This document shows, in pieces, positions 1 to 6,055 of a stretch of DNA of 12,773 bases. A model generated the notes under the pieces. It was not told where the DNA came from. It saw only the letters and a program-made list of their open reading frames with translations, and made no database searches. The position numbers and the translations under genes are program-made. Positions within the stretch are counted from its first letter, which is position 1. Each line of letters opens with the position of its first letter. Source of the stretch: Candidatus Eiseniibacteriota bacterium (lineage in GTDB: Bacteria; Joyebacterota; Joyebacteria; Joyebacterales; Joyebacteraceae); contig DAOWCM010000030.1 in NCBI GenBank assembly GCA_030639555.1, positions 1 through 12,773 of the forward strand. Direction: 5' to 3'.

Positions 1-501
1 GCGGACCTGATCCTCATCCCCGAGATCCCGCTCCGACTGAAGGAAGTGTGTGACATCATCAAGAAGCGCCATGGCCGGGGGAAGAACTTCAGTATCGTCG
101 TGGTTGCGGAGGGCGCGAAGCTGCCGACGACCGGACATGAGAAGGACGAAGAAGCAGGGGAGCTCGTTCTGCAGCAGGAGAGCACTGATTCCTTCGGTCA
201 CGTTCGGCTGGGCGGGATAGGCAACGAACTCGCCAAGATCATCGAGCAGGGGACCGGGTTCGAGACGAGGGTCACTGTCCTCGGCTACACGCAGCGCGGC
301 GGGACCCCGACGGCGTTCGACCGCGTGCTCGGTACGAGATTCGGCGTCGTCGCGGCGGACCTCGTCCAGGCTCAGGAGTTTGGGAAGATGGTCAGCCTTC
401 ACGGTGACAAGGTGATCCCCATCGAGATGTCTCATGCCATCGAGCGCCTGAAGCTCGTCGATACGGAACTCTACGAGGTGGCGCAGACCTTCTTCGGCTA
501 G
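1..501 (+). CDS. pfkA: 6-phosphofructokinase, 3' part (5' end outside window)
   Basis: The frame is open from the first base and ends at TAG 499-501, giving about 166 residues, roughly the C-terminal half of a 320-360 residue PFK. The enzyme phosphorylates fructose-6-phosphate to fructose-1,6-bisphosphate in the cytoplasm, the committed step of glycolysis. Visible signatures are ADLILIPEIP at the start, the strand FSIVVVAEGAK, and the sugar-phosphate-binding block LGYTQRGGTPTAFDRVL (about residues 93-109). In E. coli PfkA the equivalent block begins GHIQRGG, with His249 and Arg252 touching substrate; here Tyr replaces the His while QRGG is kept, as I recall for long or mixed-substrate PFKs. 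The residues that set ATP versus PPi preference (E. coli positions 104 and 124) lie upstream of the window, so the phosphoryl donor cannot be decided. Next gene: fba, 61 nt downstream, the following step of the pathway. Family assignment is firm; donor is open. Confidence 0.93.
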   Translation, partial: ADLILIPEIPLRLKEVCDIIKKRHGRGKNFSIVVVAEGAKLPTTGHEKDEEAGELVLQQESTDSFGHVRLGGIGNELAKIIEQGTGFETRVTVLGYTQRGGTPTAFDRVLGTRFGVVAADLVQAQEFGKMVSLHGDKVIPIEMSHAIERLKLVDTELYEVAQTFFG

Positions 502-521
502 TCTGGAAGCCCTCGCAGCCC

Positions 522-537
522 CCCCGGAGCTCCGGGG
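522..537. repeat. GC-rich perfect palindrome between pfkA and fba
   Basis: The 16-nt palindrome CCCCGGAGCTCCGGGG lies 20 nt after the pfkA stop. As RNA it can fold into a 6-bp stem with an AGCT loop. No T-run follows, so it is not a standard intrinsic terminator. It might shape mRNA processing or stability, or mean nothing in such GC-rich DNA. Confidence 0.4.
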
Positions 538-562
538 CCTGCACGGCAAGAACGGAGTGAGC

Positions 563-1486
563 ATGAGCCTCTGCACCAACAACGACCTCATGGTGCCGGC
601 CAGAACCGGCGGCTACGCGGTGGGTGCGTTCAACACGAGCAACCTGGAGATCACGAGGGCGATATTCGAGGCGGCGACGGAGCTCGGGTCCCCCGTTATC
701 GTCGCGACGTCGCAGTCGGCGATCACGTACGCGGGGTATGACAACATCCGATGCATGGTCGAGAACATGGCCGAGGCCACCGGCGTCCCGGCGTCGCTTC
801 ACCTCGATCACGGAACCGACCTGGCCGTCATCGAGCAATGTCTCAAGCATGGCTGGACCTCCATAATGGTCGACGGGTCGCACTTGCCTTTTGATGAGAA
901 CATCGAGGCGACGAAGAAGGTCGTGGAGATGTGCCGGCCCCGCGGCGTATCGGTCGAGGGAGAACTGGGACGATTGATGGGCGTGGAGGACGAGATCTCC
1001 GTCTCCGCCAACGAGGCCGTCTACACGGACCCGGAGCAGGCGGTGGAATTCGTGGAGCGCACCGGCTGCGATTCCCTCGCGATCGCCATAGGAACCTCGC
1101 ACGGCGCCTACAAGTTCAAGGCCCAGCCGAAGCTCGCAATCGACCGGCTCAAGCAGATCGCCGCGACCGTCCACGTGCCGCTCGTGCTGCACGGCGCGTC
1201 GGCGGTGCCGCCGGACGTACTGGAGCTGGCGACGCGCTACGGCGCCGAGCTGCCCGGGGCGAAGGGAGTGCCCCCCGAGAGCATTCGAGAGGCCATCGGG
1301 GGCGGGATATCCAAGGTCAACATCGACACGGACCTCAGGCTGGCGTTCACGGGACGCGTCAGGGAGTTCCTGGCAGAGAGCCCTGAGGTGTTCGACCCGC
1401 GCAAGATACTCTCGGCGGCGATAGAAGGGATGAAGGACGTCATCAGATCGAAGATCGAGCTGTTCGGCTCGAGCGGGAAGGCCTAG
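563..1486 (+). CDS. fba: Fructose-bisphosphate aldolase, class II (type B)
   Basis: Zn-dependent cytoplasmic aldolase that cleaves fructose-1,6-bisphosphate to glyceraldehyde-3-phosphate and dihydroxyacetone phosphate, and runs in reverse in gluconeogenesis. With the ATG at 563 the product has 307 residues, the length I recall for the H. pylori enzyme. The class II residues fall at its familiar numbers: catalytic Asp82 and Zn ligand His83 (HLDHG), Glu132/Glu134 (VEGELG), His180 (GTSHG) and His210 (LHGAS). The C-terminal block GAKGVPPESI followed by KVNIDTDLRLAF is typical of the type B branch. A GTG at 557 is also in frame, but ATG 563 is preferred because GGAG at 554-557 is well placed for it and the residue numbering fits. 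It sits between pfkA and gap, with only 8 nt to gap, so co-transcription with gap is very likely. Confidence 0.97.
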   Translation: MSLCTNNDLMVPARTGGYAVGAFNTSNLEITRAIFEAATELGSPVIVATSQSAITYAGYDNIRCMVENMAEATGVPASLHLDHGTDLAVIEQCLKHGWTSIMVDGSHLPFDENIEATKKVVEMCRPRGVSVEGELGRLMGVEDEISVSANEAVYTDPEQAVEFVERTGCDSLAIAIGTSHGAYKFKAQPKLAIDRLKQIAATVHVPLVLHGASAVPPDVLELATRYGAELPGAKGVPPESIREAIGGGISKVNIDTDLRLAFTGRVREFLAESPEVFDPRKILSAAIEGMKDVIRSKIELFGSSGKA

Positions 1487-1494
1487 GAGGACTC

Positions 1495-2499
1495 ATGGGG
1501 TTCAAGTTCGCAATCAACGGTTTCGGCAGGATCGGCAGGCTCGTTCTGCGCGTGGCGTCGGAGATGGACGGGTTCGATTGCGTGGCGGTCAACGACCTCA
1601 CGGATGCGGGAACCATGGCGCACCTCCTCAAGTACGACTCGGTGCACGGGAAGTTCGGCGCGGACATCACGCACGACGACACTTCGATAACGGTGAACCG
1701 CGACAGATTCGCGTTCCACTCCGAGCGTGACCCGGCGAATCTGCCGTGGAAAGACCTCGGTGTGGACGTCGTCATCGAGTCCACCGGCCATTTCAGAGAT
1801 AGACCGGGCGCGTCGAAGCATCTGACCGCAGGAGCCAGGAAGGTGATGATCTCCGCGCCGGCCAAGGACCCGGACGTGATGATCGTCATGGGCGTCAACG
1901 ATCAGGACTACGACCCCGCGAAGCACCACATCATCTCGACGGCATCCTGTACGACCAACTGCGCCGCCCCGATGATCAAGGTGCTCCACGACAGCTTCGG
2001 TATCTCGAAGGGCATCATGACGACGGTGCACGCCTATACGAACGACCAGATGATTCTCGACTTTCCTCATAAGGACCTCCGAAGGGCGAGGGCGGCGGGC
2101 GTCTCGATGATCCCGACGACGACGGGCGCCGCTAAGGCCATATGCACTGTCATGCCGGAACTCGCCGGGAAGCTCGACGGGCTCGCGGTTCGCGTGCCCA
2201 CTCCCGACGGCTCGCTCGTCGATTTCGTTGTCCAGCTCGAGAAGAAGACGACAGCAGAGAAGGTGAACAAGGCGTTCCGGACTGCCGCTGAGAATCCGCC
2301 TCTGGCGGGCTATCTCAAGTACACCGAGGAGCCTCTCGTGTCCATCGACATCGTCGGCGATCACCATTCGTGCATCTTCGACAGCCAGCTCACTACGGTC
2401 ATGGGCGGCGACCTGGTCAAGGTCTTCGGTTGGTACGACAACGAGGCGGGGTACGCCTCGCGCATGGTCGACATGATGAAGCTGGTCGCCAGCAAGTGA
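1495..2499 (+). CDS. gap: Glyceraldehyde-3-phosphate dehydrogenase (phosphorylating)
   Basis: Converts glyceraldehyde-3-phosphate, NAD+ and phosphate to 1,3-bisphosphoglycerate in the cytoplasm. The 334-residue length is normal. An N-terminal Rossmann fold starts with INGFGRIGR (7-15). Asp34 in AVNDLTD is the residue expected to bind the adenosine ribose and favour NAD. Catalytic Cys152 lies in ASCTTNCAAP, and its partner is His179 in TTVHAYT. HKDLRRARAA (192-201) and the IPTTTGAAKA segment match the catalytic domain of the bacterial enzyme. The start is well supported: TAGGAGG at 1484-1490 overlaps the fba stop and lies 4 nt before the ATG. The gene is 8 nt after fba and 11 nt before pgk, consistent with one operon and possible translational coupling. 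No missing key residue was seen. Confidence 0.98.
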   Translation: MGFKFAINGFGRIGRLVLRVASEMDGFDCVAVNDLTDAGTMAHLLKYDSVHGKFGADITHDDTSITVNRDRFAFHSERDPANLPWKDLGVDVVIESTGHFRDRPGASKHLTAGARKVMISAPAKDPDVMIVMGVNDQDYDPAKHHIISTASCTTNCAAPMIKVLHDSFGISKGIMTTVHAYTNDQMILDFPHKDLRRARAAGVSMIPTTTGAAKAICTVMPELAGKLDGLAVRVPTPDGSLVDFVVQLEKKTTAEKVNKAFRTAAENPPLAGYLKYTEEPLVSIDIVGDHHSCIFDSQLTTVMGGDLVKVFGWYDNEAGYASRMVDMMKLVASK

Positions 2500-2510
2500 G
2501 GTCCGTCCCA

Positions 2511-3710
2511 ATGTATCGAAAGCTGCACGTCACGGATCTCGACCTCGCGGGTAAGCGCGTTCTCACGCGCGTTGACTTCAACGTGCCACTGACTCCCGAC
2601 GGCGCCGTCGCCGACGACACGCGCATCAGGAGAGCTCTGCCCACGATCAGACACATCATCGAGTCGGGCGGCAGGGCGGTCCTTGCCTCTCACCTTGGGA
2701 GACCCAAGGGCGAGATCGTCCGATCGATGACGCTCAAGCCCGTCGCGGCGCGTCTGGCCCAGCTCCTTGAGCGCGAGGTGGTGATGGCTCCCGACTGCGT
2801 AGGCGACACGTCCGAAGGACTCGCGGCACGCATGGGCGACGGCGACGTGCTGCTGCTGGAGAACCTCCGCTTCCACGCTGGAGAAACCGGCAACGAGAGC
2901 GACTTCGCAAGGCGGCTGGGCCGCATGGGTGACGTGTTCGTCAACGACGCGTTCGGCACGGCTCACAGGGCGCACGCATCCACGGTGGGCGTCACGGAGT
3001 TCTTCGATCAGAGGGCGATGGGGCTTCTCATGGAGACGGAGCTTCTGAACCTCTCGAAGGCCACGGACGACCCCAGAGAGCCGTACATCGCCATCCTCGG
3101 CGGCGCGAAGGTCTCCGATAAGATAGGCGTCATCGACAACCTGCTTCCCAAGGTGGACGTGTTCCTGATCGGCGGAGGCATGGCATTCACGTTCCTGGCG
3201 GCGCAGGGCAGGGGCGTGGGCGATTCCTTGCTGGAGGAGGACAGGATCGGTACCGCCACAGCACTCCTTACGAAGGCCGAGGAACTCGGCAAGACGTTCG
3301 CGCTACCGAGCGACATCGTGGTCGCCGACTCGGTCGCGGAAGGCGCCGCGTCCAAGGTCGTCGGTGTCGACGACATCGAACCCGGATGGCACGGCGTCGA
3401 CATCGGCCCGCAGACCGTGGACGAGTTCTGCCGGAAGATAGCGCGGGCGCAGACCATCGTCTGGAACGGCCCGCTCGGTGTGTTCGAGATCGCGGCGTTC
3501 GCGGCGGGGACACTGAACGTCGCGCAAGCGGTCGCCGCAAGGACCGATGAGGGCGCAGTGAGCATCGTCGGAGGTGGAGACTCGGCGGCGGCGATCGTCG
3601 CGGCGGGGCTAGAGGAGCGCATGACACACATCTCGACCGGCGGCGGAGCCTCCCTGATGTTCCTGGAGGGCAAGCCGCTCCCCGCGATAGAGGCGCTGTC
3701 TGACGCGTAG
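2511..3710 (+). CDS. pgk: Phosphoglycerate kinase
   Basis: Transfers the acyl phosphate of 1,3-bisphosphoglycerate to ADP, giving ATP and 3-phosphoglycerate, directly after the GAPDH step. From ATG 2511 the product has 399 residues, normal for a bacterial PGK. Motifs in order: RVDFNVPL (20-27), HLGRPKG (61-67), LLENLRFHAGE, the VNDAFGTAHRAHAS substrate region, GGAKVSDKIGV, GGGMAFTF, the nucleotide-binding WNGPLGVFE, and the C-terminal GGGDSAAA and STGGGASL loops. The frame stays open upstream to 2370, but that stretch overlaps gap and has no PGK similarity. ATG 2511 gives the canonical N-terminus and has TGAGGT (2497-2502) 8 nt upstream, overlapping the gap stop. An 86-nt gap follows before tpiA, the largest inside the glycolytic cluster. 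Confidence 0.98.
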   Translation: MYRKLHVTDLDLAGKRVLTRVDFNVPLTPDGAVADDTRIRRALPTIRHIIESGGRAVLASHLGRPKGEIVRSMTLKPVAARLAQLLEREVVMAPDCVGDTSEGLAARMGDGDVLLLENLRFHAGETGNESDFARRLGRMGDVFVNDAFGTAHRAHASTVGVTEFFDQRAMGLLMETELLNLSKATDDPREPYIAILGGAKVSDKIGVIDNLLPKVDVFLIGGGMAFTFLAAQGRGVGDSLLEEDRIGTATALLTKAEELGKTFALPSDIVVADSVAEGAASKVVGVDDIEPGWHGVDIGPQTVDEFCRKIARAQTIVWNGPLGVFEIAAFAAGTLNVAQAVAARTDEGAVSIVGGGDSAAAIVAAGLEERMTHISTGGGASLMFLEGKPLPAIEALSDA

Positions 3711-3730
3711 GAGATGACGCGGCGCGTCTT

Positions 3731-3739
3731 TGGTACACT
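3731..3739 (+). promoter_or_regulatory. Possible extended -10 promoter before tpiA
   Basis: TGGTACACT fits an extended -10 element (TG-N-TACACT, four of six matches to TATAAT). It lies in the pgk-tpiA spacer, and the DNA just downstream is the most AT-rich stretch nearby. No convincing -35 box is present, which extended -10 promoters can tolerate. Transcription would begin near 3746 and give a leader of about 50 nt containing the hairpin at 3759-3776. This would allow tpiA-secG-tRNA-Leu to be transcribed apart from fba-gap-pgk. The promoter consensus of this lineage is unknown. Confidence 0.3.
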
Positions 3740-3758
3740 GACACATACACATTTTGCG

Positions 3759-3776
3759 GCCGCGCGCAGGCGCGGC
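3759..3776 (+). repeat. GC hairpin in the tpiA leader
   Basis: The arms GCCGCGC (3759-3765) and GCGCGGC (3770-3776) pair perfectly over 7 bp around a GCAG loop. The hairpin ends just before AAACAAGGGG, which holds the likely ribosome binding site of tpiA. No T-run follows, so intrinsic termination is unlikely. Possible roles are stabilising a processed 3' or 5' mRNA end, or keeping the ribosome binding site exposed. Confidence 0.45.
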
Positions 3777-3796
3777 AAACAAGGGGCTCCAGATAC

Positions 3797-4561
3797 GTGG
3801 CAAACCGCACCACGATTATCGCCGGCAACTGGAAGCTGAACAAGACGGCGGCCGAAACACGCAGAACGATCCTCGAGCTCAGGAACAAGCTCGCGGGACT
3901 GTCGACAGGCGCGCAGGTGGTCGTGTTTCCCCCGTTCGTCTCGCTGGAGACTGCCGTCGACGCGGCGCGTGAGACCATTCTTCGGGTGGGCGCTCAGAAC
4001 GTCTTCTGGGAGAAGAGCGGCGCCTACACCGGTGAGGTCTCCACCGCGATGCTCGAGGCCCTCGGACTGGAGTTCGTCCTGCTGGGGCACTCCGAACGGC
4101 GAGCCCTCTTCGGCGAGACCGACGCGACAGTAGCCAGGAGACTCGAGGCCGTGCTGGGCGGAAAGCTCACACCCGTCGTCTGTGTGGGCGAGGTGCTTGA
4201 GGAGCGTGAAGCTGACAGGACGGGCGAGGTGCTTGCGCGGCAGGTTGAGGGGGCGCTCAAGGACGTGGCCCCGGATCATATCGGCAGGGTGGTACTGGCC
4301 TACGAACCCGTCTGGGCGATAGGCACGGGGAAGTCCGCCTCTCCGACAATAGCGAATGACGCTCACACCTTGATTCGCGGCTCCATTGCTGCTATGTTTG
4401 GGAGGTCTGCCGCCGATGAGACCAGCATTCTCTACGGCGGCAGCGTCAAGCCTGAGAACACCGCCAGCCTGATGCGTGAGAGCGAGGTCGATGGTGTGCT
4501 TGTGGGCGGAGCCAGCCTCGATGCGGCGAGCTTCGCGGAGATCGTGAGAGCAGCCGGCTGA
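3797..4561 (+). CDS. tpiA: Triosephosphate isomerase
   Basis: Interconverts dihydroxyacetone phosphate and glyceraldehyde-3-phosphate, joining the two products of the aldolase encoded upstream. The 254-residue TIM barrel has all catalytic residues: Asn11 and Lys13 in AGNWKLNK, His98 in LLGHSERR, and Glu170 in AYEPVWAIGTG. The last also carries the start of the mobile lid loop. The phosphate-gripping loops ILYGGSVKP (211-219) and VLVGGASL are intact. Translation starts at GTG 3797, with AAGGGG about 9-10 nt upstream; no ATG gives a better N-terminus. It follows pgk by 86 nt, with a possible promoter and a hairpin in that spacer, and precedes secG by 47 nt. Confidence 0.97.
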   Translation: MANRTTIIAGNWKLNKTAAETRRTILELRNKLAGLSTGAQVVVFPPFVSLETAVDAARETILRVGAQNVFWEKSGAYTGEVSTAMLEALGLEFVLLGHSERRALFGETDATVARRLEAVLGGKLTPVVCVGEVLEEREADRTGEVLARQVEGALKDVAPDHIGRVVLAYEPVWAIGTGKSASPTIANDAHTLIRGSIAAMFGRSAADETSILYGGSVKPENTASLMRESEVDGVLVGGASLDAASFAEIVRAAG

Positions 4562-4598
4562 GGCGCCGCTGCACCGGAACCTGTTTGCGTGTTCTACT

Positions 4599-4604
4599 GG
4601 AGGA
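4599..4604 (+). promoter_or_regulatory. Ribosome binding site that fixes the secG start
   Basis: GGAGGA lies 4 nt before ATG 4609. The longer open frame from 4585 would put this site inside the coding sequence and add eight residues ahead of the first membrane segment, so the site argues for 4609. Confidence 0.7.
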
Positions 4605-4608
4605 ACAG

Positions 4609-5049
4609 ATGTTCGGAGTGATCCTGACGATTCATATCCTGGTATGCCTGGGGCTGATCATTGTCGTGCTCCTGCAGTCAGGGAAGGGCGGCGGGCTGGC
4701 CGGTGCATTCGGTGGGGCCGGTGGTGTCGGAGCGGTGTTCGGTGGGCAAGCTGCCGCGACGTTTCTCACGAAGGCCACACGGTATCTGGCCATCGGGTTC
4801 ATGCTGACATCGCTAAGCCTTGCGGTGACACTGCGGGGAACCCTGAGGAGCGGCACCGTGTCGGATGGACTGGAGGGAAGACAGCCCTCAGCAGCCACGA
4901 CTGCCGGTGAGATCGTGCCGCAGGAAGGCACCGCAGCAGAGCTTCCGGGAGCCGGCGTGGAGACCGAGGGCGCCGGCGAATCGGCGGGAGCCGAGGAGCA
5001 GGGCGGTGTGACCAGCGAAGAGATTCCCGTTGCCCCGGAGACGGAGTAG
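4609..5049 (+). CDS. secG: Preprotein translocase subunit SecG
   Basis: Small inner-membrane subunit of the SecYEG channel, which helps SecA-driven protein export. From ATG 4609 the product has 146 residues. A first transmembrane helix spans about 2-22 and is followed by the diagnostic LLQSGKGGGLAGAFGG (21-36), a Gly/Ala-rich cytoplasmic loop to about 50, and a second helix at about 58-74. Residues 76-146 form a low-complexity tail rich in Glu, Gly and Ala; acidic or Gly-rich tails of varying length are common in SecG. Its position after tpiA is a frequent bacterial arrangement. A tRNA-Leu gene follows 68 nt after the stop, with no T-tailed terminator between, so the tRNA is probably read from the same transcript. 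Confidence 0.93.
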   Translation: MFGVILTIHILVCLGLIIVVLLQSGKGGGLAGAFGGAGGVGAVFGGQAAATFLTKATRYLAIGFMLTSLSLAVTLRGTLRSGTVSDGLEGRQPSAATTAGEIVPQEGTAAELPGAGVETEGAGESAGAEEQGGVTSEEIPVAPETE

Positions 5050-5066
5050 GGCTAGGATGCCACAGC

Positions 5067-5101
5067 GGCGCCTGCTGACCGCACAAGCGGTCGAGGGCGC
5101 C
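5067..5101 (+). repeat. Composite hairpin between secG and tRNA-Leu
   Basis: An inner stem GACCGC/GCGGTC (5077-5082 with 5087-5092, loop ACAA) can sit inside an outer pairing GGCGCC/GGCGCC (5067-5072 with 5096-5101), with a small internal loop between them. No T-run follows. It may mark where the secG mRNA and the tRNA precursor are separated, or protect the mRNA 3' end. Confidence 0.4.
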
Positions 5102-5117
5102 CACAGACGGAATATGT

Positions 5118-5204
5118 GCCCGGATGGTGGAACTGGTAGACACGCCATCTTGAGGGGGTGGTGGGCGAATGCCTGTGCGAGTTCGAGTCTCGCTCCGGGC
5201 ACCA
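5118..5204 (+). tRNA. tRNA-Leu (anticodon GAG), CCA encoded
   Basis: A full class II cloverleaf folds by eye. The acceptor stem GCCCGGA (5118-5124) pairs with TCCGGGC (5194-5200), followed by discriminator A and an encoded CCA (5202-5204). The D-arm has the leucine-type GGTGGAACTGGTAGAC. The anticodon stem CCATC/GGTGG (5145-5149 with 5157-5161, one T-G wobble) frames the loop TTGAGGG, giving anticodon GAG at 5152-5154, which reads CUC and CUU. The long variable arm contains GGC/GCC around GAAT. The T-stem GCGAG/CTCGC (5177-5181 with 5189-5193) closes the TTCGAGT loop. It lies between secG and a strong terminator. Leucine identity rests on the anticodon, the long variable arm and the D-arm. 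Confidence 0.97.
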
Positions 5205-5232
5205 TCGATGTGAGGCAGAACGCCTCGCAGCT

Positions 5233-5269
5233 GCGGCAGAACGAGCGTACGTTCTGCCGCTTCTTGTTT
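5233..5269 (+). terminator. Intrinsic terminator after tRNA-Leu
   Basis: GCGGCAGAACG (5233-5243) pairs perfectly with CGTTCTGCCGC (5250-5260), an 11-bp stem with the six-base loop AGCGTA. It is followed at once by the T-rich TTCTTGTTT (5261-5269). It lies 28 nt after the tRNA CCA and likely ends the glycolysis-secG-tRNA transcript. Confidence 0.88.
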
Positions 5270-5273
5270 GTGT

Positions 5274-5278
5274 GGAGG
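5274..5278 (+). promoter_or_regulatory. Alternative ribosome binding site for the glycosylase gene
   Basis: GGAGG lies 8 nt before an in-frame GTG at 5287, which would add 16 residues to the glycosylase. GAGGA at 5323-5327, 7 nt before ATG 5335, is nearly as good, so the start is not settled by this motif. Confidence 0.35.
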
Positions 5279-5334
5279 CGCAGACCGTGCCCACGCGCGA
5301 GCTGCGGTTCGTTCCCGACGCAGAGGATCCCGGC

Positions 5335-5988
5335 ATGACCGAGACCGGCTCGAGACTGCGGTGGGCGTACGAGTCCCTCTTGACCGAGTTCGGTCCCCAG
5401 GGTTGGTGGCCAGGTGGGGGCTCCTTCGAGATCATGGTCGGGGCGGTCCTGACCCAGAACGCGGCCTGGCGGAACGCCGAGCGCGCGATCGAGCAGGTGC
5501 GGGAGGCGGGCGCACTGGCTCCCGCTGCTGTGGCGACGCTGCCCCTCGGTCGTCTCGAACAGCTGGTGCGGCCCGCGGGTGCATGGAGGCGCAAGGCTCG
5601 AACGCTGGCAGCTCTTGCGAAGACCATAGAAGGAGAAGAAGGGGGATTGCAGGGGCTGCTGTCGAGGAACCCCGGCCCTCTCAGGGAGACCCTCCTCGCG
5701 ATACGCGGGATCGGGCCTGAGACAGCCGACGCCATGCTGCTCTACGCGGGCGGGTACCCGGTCTTCGTCGTCGACGCATACACAAGACGGTTCGTCGAGC
5801 GGCACGGCATAGCACACGCTCGCGCCCGATACGCCGCGGTCCAGGAGCTTTTCATGGGTGCGCTTGGTCATGACGCCGGTGCCTTGGCCGAGTGCCACGC
5901 GCTTCTCGTGGAGCTTGGCAAGCGATTCTGCCGCCCTGACCCTATCTGCTGCGAATGTCCCCTCAGGAAAGACCTCCCAAGGACCTGA
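5335..5988 (+). CDS. HhH-GPD DNA glycosylase, endonuclease III-related (MagIII-like)
   Basis: Base-excision repair protein of the helix-hairpin-helix glycosylase superfamily. The best match is the short endonuclease III-related group that includes H. pylori 3-methyladenine glycosylase MagIII. From ATG 5335 it has 217 residues, normal for that group. Visible features are GPQGWWPGGG (20-29), VLTQNAAWRNAE (38-49), the hairpin LLAIRGIGPETADAM (120-134) and VFVVDAYTRRF (143-153) with the invariant catalytic Asp147. Where bifunctional Nth has its Schiff-base Lys (GVGRKTA) this protein has Glu129, suggesting a glycosylase without lyase activity. C-terminal cysteines are C199-x5-C205-x2-C208, plus C206 and C187; the fourth Nth-type cluster position is Leu214, so an iron-sulfur cluster is doubtful. 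It follows a terminator and thus needs its own promoter or read-through. The upstream GTG 5287 is an alternative start. The substrate base is not predictable. Confidence 0.87.
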   Translation: MTETGSRLRWAYESLLTEFGPQGWWPGGGSFEIMVGAVLTQNAAWRNAERAIEQVREAGALAPAAVATLPLGRLEQLVRPAGAWRRKARTLAALAKTIEGEEGGLQGLLSRNPGPLRETLLAIRGIGPETADAMLLYAGGYPVFVVDAYTRRFVERHGIAHARARYAAVQELFMGALGHDAGALAECHALLVELGKRFCRPDPICCECPLRKDLPRT

Positions 5989-5999
5989 ATCCCGCTCAC

Positions 6000-6021
6000 C
6001 AGACGCCCCGCCCGGCGTCTG
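6000..6021 (+). terminator. Hairpin after the glycosylase gene, weak terminator candidate
   Basis: CAGACGCC (6000-6007) pairs perfectly with GGCGTCTG (6014-6021), an 8-bp stem with a CCGCCC loop, 11 nt after the glycosylase stop. No T-run follows, so termination would be inefficient or need other factors. The position between two unrelated genes fits a transcript end. Confidence 0.4.
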
Positions 6022-6026
6022 AGCGC

Positions 6027-6055
6027 TTGACAGACATGGTGGGAAGTAGCATCGT
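6027..6055 (+). promoter_or_regulatory. Weak promoter candidate before the protease gene
   Basis: TTGACA at 6027-6032 is a perfect -35 consensus, but the hexamer 17 nt further on, CATCGT (6050-6055), matches TATAAT at only three of six positions. TAGCAT at 6047-6052 matches better but leaves a 14-nt spacer. The rest of the non-coding stretch to 6197 shows nothing else recognisable. A promoter is expected here because the protease starts a new functional block. Confidence 0.2.

Noticed and set aside
392..1192. - strand frame opposite pfkA and fba
   Set aside because: It is antisense to conserved genes, lacks a ribosome binding site and shows no domain.
2370..2510. Upstream extension of pgk (47 codons)
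   Set aside because: It overlaps gap out of frame and has no PGK similarity. ATG 2511 has a ribosome binding site and the canonical N-terminus.
3008..4366. Long - strand frame (452 codons) opposite pgk and tpiA
   Set aside because: It crosses two well-conserved enzyme genes and their spacer, has no recognisable motif, and is low-complexity Ser/Pro/Arg in parts, as expected for an antisense shadow.
5158..5334. Upstream extension of the glycosylase gene from 5158
   Set aside because: It would start inside the tRNA and read through its terminator. The residues have no glycosylase similarity until just after 5335.
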